IMG/VR virus record: IMGVR_UViG_3300044535_000687
Location: 1 to 29,890 of that record
Length of the DNA stretch: 29,890 nucleotides
Direction: 5' to 3' (one strand)
Origin: a virus
Part shown: positions 24,148-29,890 of the stretch, piece by piece
How the letters are laid out: each line of letters opens with the position of its first letter
Numbering within the stretch: the first letter of the stretch is position 1
The notes under the pieces: model-generated
The model's input: only the letters and a program-made list of their open reading frames with translations
The model's database searches: none
Told to the model about the DNA's origin: nothing
Made by a program: the position numbers and the translations under genes

Positions 24148-25965
24148 ATGGCACAAGAAGTTAATTATTCATCACGAAATTTTGCGGATATAAGAACAGA
24201 CTTAGTTAATTACGTAAGACAATATTATCCAGATATCTTTAATGATTTCAATGACGCATCGGTTGGTATGATGCTTTTAGAATTAAATGCTGCGGTTGGT
24301 GATATGTTATCATACAACACAGATAGAATGTTTGCTGAAACTCAAATTGATTACGCAAAAGAAAGGAAATCATTGTTATCTATGGCTAGAACATTCGGTT
24401 TAAAAATACCAGGAAAAAGAGCCAGCGCAACCATTGTTGATTTAAGTATTACATTACCAGTTTTTGGTGACACATTTGACGTTTCATATGCACCAATTAT
24501 TAAAGCTGGGTCACAAGTTTCTGGTGCTGGAAAAGTTTTTGAACTTGTTAGTGATGTAGATTTTTCTAGTCCGTTTACAATTGGCGGTATACCTAATAGG
24601 TTAATATTACCAAATTTTAACGCAAATGGGACATTGATAAATTATACACTAATCAAAAGAGAAATGGTTACAAACGGTTTTTCAAAAATTCTTAAAAGGG
24701 TTATAACAACATCTGACGTAAGACCATTTTTAGAGGTTATATTACCAGATGATAACGTATTATCTGTCGATTCAATCATAACATTACCAGGAACATCATA
24801 CATTGGTGAACCTAGTTTAGATGAATTTTTAAATATAGACAATAGATGGTTTGAAGTTGATGCTTTGGCCGAAGATAAAGTTTTCATTGAGGATAACACA
24901 AGAACTAGTGATAACTCTGGTATAAAACCAGGAAAATGGATTTCAGTAAGTAAAAAATTCATAAGGGAATACACAGATTTAGGTTTTACAAAAATAACAT
25001 TTGGTGCTGGTACTCAAGACATAAGCAGCTTATGTGATTTCGACACCAACAAAGCATTGGTCAACCAAATAGGTAATTTTATAAACAATATGTCGTTGGG
25101 TGTTATACCAACAGCCAACACAACTATGTTTATCAAATATAGAGTAGGTGGTGGTGCTGATAGTAATTTAGGACCCAACACGATTAAAGGACTTGGTATT
25201 ATAAACATGAGTGTAAATGGTCCAGATAGCACTGTAAATCAAAATGTAAAAAAATCTCTAAAGGTTAATAATCTATTCCCAGCTATCGGTGGTAAAGATT
25301 CACCAAGCGTTGAAGAAGTTAGAAACATGGTTAGATACAATTTTTCATCTCAAAATAGAGCTGTAACAATCAAAGATTATCAAACAAAAATTGCGCAAAT
25401 ACCTGGAAAATTTGGAGCACCATTTAGAAATGGTATTTTTGAGGAACAAAATAAAATAAAAATGTATGTTTTAAGTTTGGACCAAAACGGTTCGTTAACA
25501 AACCAAACGACAACAACATTAAAAGAAAATATAAGCAACTATTTGGCCGACTTTAGAATGCTTAATGATTATGTTCAAATAACTGATGGAAGAATCATTA
25601 ACATATCTTTTGAAATTGATTTATATATTGATAAAAAAGCACCGCAATCACAAGTAATTTCACAAGTTATAAATGAGGTTAAAAATTATTTTGATGTTAA
25701 CAAATTTGAAATGGGTCAAGATATATACATTTCAAATTTAATTGAAACAATAAATAATATTGGCGGTGTCTTGAATTTAGTTGGATTGAGGGTTTATAAT
25801 AAAGTTGGTGGTGGTTATAGTTTAAATGAAACATCACAACCATATTTTGATATAACAACTGGACAAATAGACATCTCCGAAGATAACACATTATTCGGTG
25901 AACCAACTTCTATGTATGAGATAAAATACCCAACAAAAGATATTCTAGTTAGGGTTAGACAATAA
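24148..25965 (+). CDS. gp6: Baseplate wedge protein gp6 (baseplate J-like)
   Basis: 605 residues (T4 gp6: 660). The N-terminus has the family pattern NYSSRNFADIRTDLVNYV, then YPDIFNDFNDASVGMMLLELNAAVGDMLSYNTDRMFAE, given here in its parts: a helix, an aspartate-rich turn and the long helix that packs in the wedge core. The C-terminal third (about 395-605) is the baseplate J-like alpha/beta domain (NRAVTIKDYQTKIAQIPG and following). In T4 two gp6 copies and one gp7 form the wedge core with gp25 and gp53, all plausible partners in this window. It follows gp25 by 9 bases; a 65-base AT-rich gap separates it from the next gene. Confidence 0.92.
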   Translation: MAQEVNYSSRNFADIRTDLVNYVRQYYPDIFNDFNDASVGMMLLELNAAVGDMLSYNTDRMFAETQIDYAKERKSLLSMARTFGLKIPGKRASATIVDLSITLPVFGDTFDVSYAPIIKAGSQVSGAGKVFELVSDVDFSSPFTIGGIPNRLILPNFNANGTLINYTLIKREMVTNGFSKILKRVITTSDVRPFLEVILPDDNVLSVDSIITLPGTSYIGEPSLDEFLNIDNRWFEVDALAEDKVFIEDNTRTSDNSGIKPGKWISVSKKFIREYTDLGFTKITFGAGTQDISSLCDFDTNKALVNQIGNFINNMSLGVIPTANTTMFIKYRVGGGADSNLGPNTIKGLGIINMSVNGPDSTVNQNVKKSLKVNNLFPAIGGKDSPSVEEVRNMVRYNFSSQNRAVTIKDYQTKIAQIPGKFGAPFRNGIFEEQNKIKMYVLSLDQNGSLTNQTTTTLKENISNYLADFRMLNDYVQITDGRIINISFEIDLYIDKKAPQSQVISQVINEVKNYFDVNKFEMGQDIYISNLIETINNIGGVLNLVGLRVYNKVGGGYSLNETSQPYFDITTGQIDISEDNTLFGEPTSMYEIKYPTKDILVRVRQ

Positions 25966-26030
25966 CATTTATTTATTTCTAAATAATCGTTATACTTGTA
26001 GAAATAAAAAGTTATTAAAAACAAAGAAAA

Positions 26031-26411
26031 ATGGGATGCAATTGTAAAACTGGTGGGACACCTAATCCAAACTTTAAATCAAACAATAATGATTCTGGGG
26101 TGAATCCTAGACATAAGAATTTATCTTCTTTTTTAGGTTATACAGCTAAACTAATTGGTTTTTTTGTTGGCCTTTTATTATTACCGTTAATAAACGTAGC
26201 CATTGTTTGGTTTATGTTTAACACATTGGTTTTAACGAAAGAAGTAGATGTAAGAGGGTTATTTTCCAGATTAACAAAAACAAAAAAGTTTAAATCATTA
26301 GTGAAAGACGAAGATGATGAGGACGAAGATGACGATGACGATTATGAAAATTTAACTGAGGATGATTTGATAATGGTTGATGTCGAAGATATAACACCTA
26401 AGAGCAAATAA
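26031..26411 (+). CDS. Small membrane protein with acidic tail, unknown function
   Basis: 126 residues in three parts. Residues 1-30 start MGCNCKTGG and are Asn/Gly-rich. Residues about 33-68 are one long or two short membrane segments (LIGFFVGLLLLPLINVAIVW). The rest is basic, then very acidic (about 88-103, nearly all Asp and Glu). There is no signal-peptide cleavage pattern. It lies 5 bases upstream of the giant virion gene and probably shares its transcript. It could be a virion-assembly, membrane-docking or lysis-related protein; holins often have short hydrophobic helices and charged tails, but the very acidic tail is not typical. The family is not recognised. A weak TAnnTTTG-like box (TATACTTG, 25991-25998) lies upstream. 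Confidence 0.72.
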   Translation: MGCNCKTGGTPNPNFKSNNNDSGVNPRHKNLSSFLGYTAKLIGFFVGLLLLPLINVAIVWFMFNTLVLTKEVDVRGLFSRLTKTKKFKSLVKDEDDEDEDDDDDYENLTEDDLIMVDVEDITPKSK

Positions 26412-26416
26412 ATTTT

Positions 26417-29400
26417 ATGTCAGAAACAGTAAGAATAAGGACAAAACCAAATGGTTCAGACAAATACCTTAAAGTAAAATTAGACCAAGAATTTGATTTC
26501 ATTGAAGTTCTTTCAATGAAAATAACACAAGAAGAGGCGTATAGAAACTTCTGTTCTGATTATGGTGTAATTGTAGGTAGAGTAATCATCAACAGTGGCT
26601 TTGGTTTACCAAACGCCAGAGTTAGTGTATTTATACCAATTGATGATGTTGATAAAAATGACCCACAAATAAAAGGGTTATATCCTTATTCTATTGTTTC
26701 TGATAAAGATAGTGATGGTATTAGATACAATCTATTACCTAAATCAAGTGAAACCAATAACGAATGTTTTACACCAATAGGTACATTTCCAAACAAAAGA
26801 GAAATATTGGATAATGATGAATTATTAGGTGTTTATTGCAAATATTACAAGTTCACAACAACAACAAATAATGCTGGTGATTTTATGATATTTGGTGTGC
26901 CACTAGGCACATATACCGTACACGTGGATGCTGATATATCAGATATCGGTATTGTATCTCAAAGACCATACGATTTAATTAGCCAAGGAACACCACTTAA
27001 ATTTTTTGATAGTCCTACCAAATATAAAGGTGGTACAAATTTAGACAAATTAGTTCAAATCAAATCAACAAATTATGGTGTAAACGTACAACCTTTCTGG
27101 GGTAGTACTGATAATTGCGAAATAGGCATTACCAGAGCTGATATTGATATGAATTACAATATCAGACCATGTGCTATGTTCATGGGTAGTATTTTTGGTG
27201 ACCAAGAAAAAAATAGTATAAACAAAAGATGTAGACCCAGAAAAAAACTAGGTCAGTTATGTGAACAAATAGCTGGCGAAGGTTCTATTGAGATGCTTAG
27301 AGAAACTATTGATGGTGGGGTTGAACAGTTTGATGTTGATGGTGGTCGATTAATAGACGAAGATGGAACATGGGCGTATCAAATACCTATGAACCTAGAT
27401 TACGTTGTTACTGATGAGTTCGGTAACCTAATACCATCTGATGATGAAACAAAAGGAATACCAACTAGAGCAAGTGTAAGGTTTAAAATAGGGATGGACA
27501 ATACTGGTGGTGAAGGTAGGCTTAGAACAAGAGCCAAATATTTAGTACCTAATAATCCTAATTCTGTTTCTGAAATAGATTACACATTCAATGAAACAAC
27601 AAAGAAAACTAGTTTTAGAAGTTTATATTGGAACAAAATATACAGCGTTACCAACTTTATACCTAGATATCAAACATCTGACAATAAAAAAACAAGAGCG
27701 TTTACAGCTATAAAAGATGTCGATGGTTGTGCTGGTGATAAGACAACGTTTCCTTTTAATAAAGTTAATACTGATTTTAGCCCTATATTTTTCATCATTT
27801 GTTTAATCATAAAAATAATTGCATTTTTAATTTATATTATGAATGCGTTTTTAATTAAATTAGTAAACATAATCATAGGTGTTTTGAATGCTATTCTAAA
27901 AGTGATATGTAACATAATTTTTAGCATAGGTAAATTCATTAATAAGATACCATTTGTCAGTGTAAATGTATGTAATTGGTGTATTGGTAATGGTTGTTGT
28001 AATTGTAGTGATATCTTAGGTTATATACCTTGTATTTGGGTACAATGTCCCTTTGACGCTGATGCTGGGACTGGCTTGTATGCACCTGGTTGTAAGGAAA
28101 CTGATAAAGGGTTTGAAGCGGTTAAAACAAACACTGGGTATTACCCAACTTTTTACCCTGGTGATGATTTTGACCATCCAGATAAATTTGGTGATGCAGC
28201 TGGTTTAGATAAATGTGTCGCTGCTGTACTTGCTGAGAGCTTAGGTATATTCCAATTTGATTTTTACAATGATTGGGTAAATGGTACCTTATATGGTTAT
28301 TTATTAAAATATAAAAGAAAGAGAAGAAAATCTGAGAGATTCTGTGAATATGATTGTGATGATTTCTTCAGCCAAGGTGGTGTAGATGGAAACAAAAATA
28401 ATAACCCAGATAACAATTGTAGAACAAATTATTTGTTTGATAGTTGTTATAACGGTGGTGATGACTCACAAGATGAATTAAAATCTAGAGGTGGTGTTAG
28501 GGAAGGTTTGATAAAAAAGATTGACACTTTCCAAAATGGTAAAAAAATAAATGAAGAGTTTTTCTATGCCGCATCCCTTCATGATGCATCAGCAAAATTA
28601 TTTGCAACTGATATTATTTGCATGGGTTCGGTTTTTGATTGTGATTGGCAAGGAATACCAAAGGTTCAATCATTATTGATACCTACAACATATAAAATAC
28701 CACCAATTGTAGTTGAATTGACAGACGATAACCAAACTGTTGAAACAACTGGTATGATTGGTACTGGTGGTAGTTTACAAGGCTTGTTTTTTGAAGTTGA
28801 TTGTATTGGTTTACATTCAGATTACAGTCAATGCTTAAATATTAGACATTTATCTGAGTTTGGTGTTGATTTAGACCAATTACAGTTTGGCGCACCCTCA
28901 GCTTCATACCCTAATGGGGCACCGATTTATGCTGATAATAACATAGGTATAAAAGATATTGACGAAAACGGTGGTATTTGGTTTAGAGATGTGTATTACG
29001 AATTAAACAAAATCCCTAATCAAAATTCGTTTACGTTAGTGCCTTTTACAACCAGCTTTAACCTTAACGATGCCGCAACTTATTCGTTCTCAAACAATAC
29101 TGATAACGGTGTTAACTATTCTAGTTTTAGAGGTTACCCTAGCGGTTCTGAGTCACAATTTACACAACCTAAACACTCGTATTTTTTCTACTTTGGTATT
29201 CTACCAGGAAAAGGTGCTTTAGAAAAATTAAACCAAAGATTTTTTACAAGATGTTTACCAGTAACTGAAAAAGAATTTAACGTTCTTGCTACATCACAAT
29301 CAGCAACGGGGTCAAACCCTACTGGTTCGATAACGTTTAGTGTGGTTTCTGGTACAGCACCTTTCACATACACGATTAGTGGACCAAATGGATACAATAG

Positions 29401-29890
29401 TACTGGAACAATAGCTGCTCCACCAGCACCACAAACAGTTACTATAACTAATTTACCAGTTGGTACTTATACAATACAAGTTGTAGATGCAAATGGAAAT
29501 GTTGTAACCCAAAACACAACAATAGATGGACCACCAGCCTTATATGCAACGGCTTCTGTTACTAAATTATGTAGTTCAGCTAGTGTTCAAGACGGTGAAA
29601 TTACAATAACTAGTATAGGCGGTGGAACTGGCGTTTGGACTTATCAATTGTTAAGAAGCAACGGTTCCGTAGCAAAACCAGTAACATCGATTTCTACCTC
29701 ACCATTGATAATAACTGGTCTAGGTGCTGACACTGGTTCTGATGGTTTAACACCACCGAATTTTGGTTATAAATTATTGGTTAGTGATGGTATAACAACA
29801 GTCACAATTACTGATTTGGTTTTAAACGGACCAACACCAGTTGTTTTAAGTGTTTTAACTCAGACACCTACAACATGTTGGGAATCAGCA
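26417..29890 (+). CDS. Giant modular virion protein with membrane region and SprB-like repeats (3' end outside window)
   Basis: The frame is open from ATG 26417 to the last base: at least 1158 codons with no stop. Modules: residues 49-175, a carboxypeptidase-regulatory/CnaB-like beta sandwich (GRVIINSGFGLPNARVSV, then GDFMIFGVPLGTYTVHVD). Residues 456-508, very hydrophobic with isolated Lys, room for two membrane helices (about 457-480 and 482-508). Residues 519-559, eight cysteines (519, 522, 527, 528, 530, 539, 544, 559). Residues 560-950, unrecognised. From about 955 on, SprB-like repeats (SGTAPFTYTISG, LPVGTYTIQVVDANGN). The place after gp25-gp6 is where T4-like phages keep gp7/gp10-type wedge or fibre-attachment proteins. 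It is therefore probably a baseplate-periphery or fibre protein contacting the cell. The membrane region is unexpected for such a protein. Start chosen because it is 5 bases past the upstream stop and the frame opens there. Confidence 0.85.
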   Translation, partial: MSETVRIRTKPNGSDKYLKVKLDQEFDFIEVLSMKITQEEAYRNFCSDYGVIVGRVIINSGFGLPNARVSVFIPIDDVDKNDPQIKGLYPYSIVSDKDSDGIRYNLLPKSSETNNECFTPIGTFPNKREILDNDELLGVYCKYYKFTTTTNNAGDFMIFGVPLGTYTVHVDADISDIGIVSQRPYDLISQGTPLKFFDSPTKYKGGTNLDKLVQIKSTNYGVNVQPFWGSTDNCEIGITRADIDMNYNIRPCAMFMGSIFGDQEKNSINKRCRPRKKLGQLCEQIAGEGSIEMLRETIDGGVEQFDVDGGRLIDEDGTWAYQIPMNLDYVVTDEFGNLIPSDDETKGIPTRASVRFKIGMDNTGGEGRLRTRAKYLVPNNPNSVSEIDYTFNETTKKTSFRSLYWNKIYSVTNFIPRYQTSDNKKTRAFTAIKDVDGCAGDKTTFPFNKVNTDFSPIFFIICLIIKIIAFLIYIMNAFLIKLVNIIIGVLNAILKVICNIIFSIGKFINKIPFVSVNVCNWCIGNGCCNCSDILGYIPCIWVQCPFDADAGTGLYAPGCKETDKGFEAVKTNTGYYPTFYPGDDFDHPDKFGDAAGLDKCVAAVLAESLGIFQFDFYNDWVNGTLYGYLLKYKRKRRKSERFCEYDCDDFFSQGGVDGNKNNNPDNNCRTNYLFDSCYNGGDDSQDELKSRGGVREGLIKKIDTFQNGKKINEEFFYAASLHDASAKLFATDIICMGSVFDCDWQGIPKVQSLLIPTTYKIPPIVVELTDDNQTVETTGMIGTGGSLQGLFFEVDCIGLHSDYSQCLNIRHLSEFGVDLDQLQFGAPSASYPNGAPIYADNNIGIKDIDENGGIWFRDVYYELNKIPNQNSFTLVPFTTSFNLNDAATYSFSNNTDNGVNYSSFRGYPSGSESQFTQPKHSYFFYFGILPGKGALEKLNQRFFTRCLPVTEKEFNVLATSQSATGSNPTGSITFSVVSGTAPFTYTISGPNGYNSTGTIAAPPAPQTVTITNLPVGTYTIQVVDANGNVVTQNTTIDGPPALYATASVTKLCSSASVQDGEITITSIGGGTGVWTYQLLRSNGSVAKPVTSISTSPLIITGLGADTGSDGLTPPNFGYKLLVSDGITTVTITDLVLNGPTPVVLSVLTQTPTTCWESA
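29281..29845 (+). repeat. Two SprB-like adhesin repeats, a third beginning
   Basis: Repeat 1 (about 29281-29545) reads GSITFSVVSGTAPFTYTISG, then TITNLPVGTYTIQVVDANGN and a closing PP. Repeat 2 (about 29546-29845) reads DGEITITSIGGGTGVWTYQL, then ITGLGAD, YKLLVSDG and a closing P; its Leu-x-x-Gly turn is expanded. A third begins after 29846. The order Gly-Ser-Ile strand, PxxYxxxxxG, LPxGxYxxxVxDxxG, P is that of SprB repeats of Bacteroidota surface adhesins. The DNA copies are diverged, so the repeats are old. Confidence 0.65.

Noticed and set aside
25991-25998. Promoter-like TATACTTG before the small membrane protein gene
   Set aside because: One mismatch to TAnnTTTG and no TTG at the right distance; too weak to list as a promoter.
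1-29890. Stop-codon reassignment (as in some crAss-like and Lak phages of gut Bacteroidota)
   Set aside because: All major genes are open in the standard code and end with TAA, TGA or TAG; TAG ends the gene at 14047 and TGA ends genes at 13025 and 13695.
1-29890. CRISPR array, tRNA genes, insertion sequences
   Set aside because: No regularly spaced repeats, no cloverleaf-like sequence in the gaps, and no transposase or terminal inverted repeats were found.

Overview
This window is a contiguous, AT-rich, gene-dense piece of a large contractile-tailed (T4-like) bacteriophage that very probably infects a member of the Bacteroidota, most likely a flavobacterium. The phage call rests on T4-type proteins that can be read directly: a tape-measure-like protein, gp53-, gp25- and gp6-like baseplate wedge proteins, a gp27/gp5-like hub with lytic domains, gp32-like single-strand binding protein, UvsX recombinase, FEN-type 5' nuclease, gp41/DnaB-type helicase, and NrdB/NrdA. 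The host call rests on promoters of the Bacteroidota type (TTG, about 20 bases, TAnnTTTG), the lack of strong Shine-Dalgarno sequences, and SprB-like repeats in the last protein. The standard bacterial code is used: TAA, TGA and TAG all end genes. All genes lie on the + strand.

Layout. (1) 1-13025, first tail/baseplate block: the 3' end of a tape-measure-like gene, a 313-base gap with a promoter and a terminator, a 1483-residue baseplate protein whose tube-adaptor-like fold is split by an insertion carrying an OmpA-like domain, a small gp53-like LysM protein, and a 2098-residue hub with an M15 peptidase and a lysozyme/glucosaminidase-like domain. (2) 13022-15126: four small genes of unknown function behind a host-like promoter that lies directly on the first start codon. 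(3) 15151-23692, replication and nucleotide block: two tandem promoters drive gp32; then uvsX, 5' nuclease, an unknown gene, helicase, nrdB and nrdA, ending at a strong terminator. (4) 23709-29890, second baseplate block: gp25, gp6, a small acidic membrane protein, and a giant modular virion protein that runs off the end of the window. That last gene (at least 1158 codons) has a carboxypeptidase-regulatory-like N-terminal domain, an internal membrane-spanning region followed by a cysteine cluster, and SprB-like adhesin repeats.

How it works together. The baseplate genes would build the device that recognises and penetrates the cell, with two peptidoglycan-cutting domains on the hub and an OmpA-like fold on the neighbouring tube adaptor. 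The middle block would copy and recombine phage DNA and supply deoxynucleotides. Across the whole window I find no GATC and no CCGG on visual reading, and codon choice around potential GATC sites looks adjusted to avoid them. This points to long exposure to restriction enzymes of those specificities.
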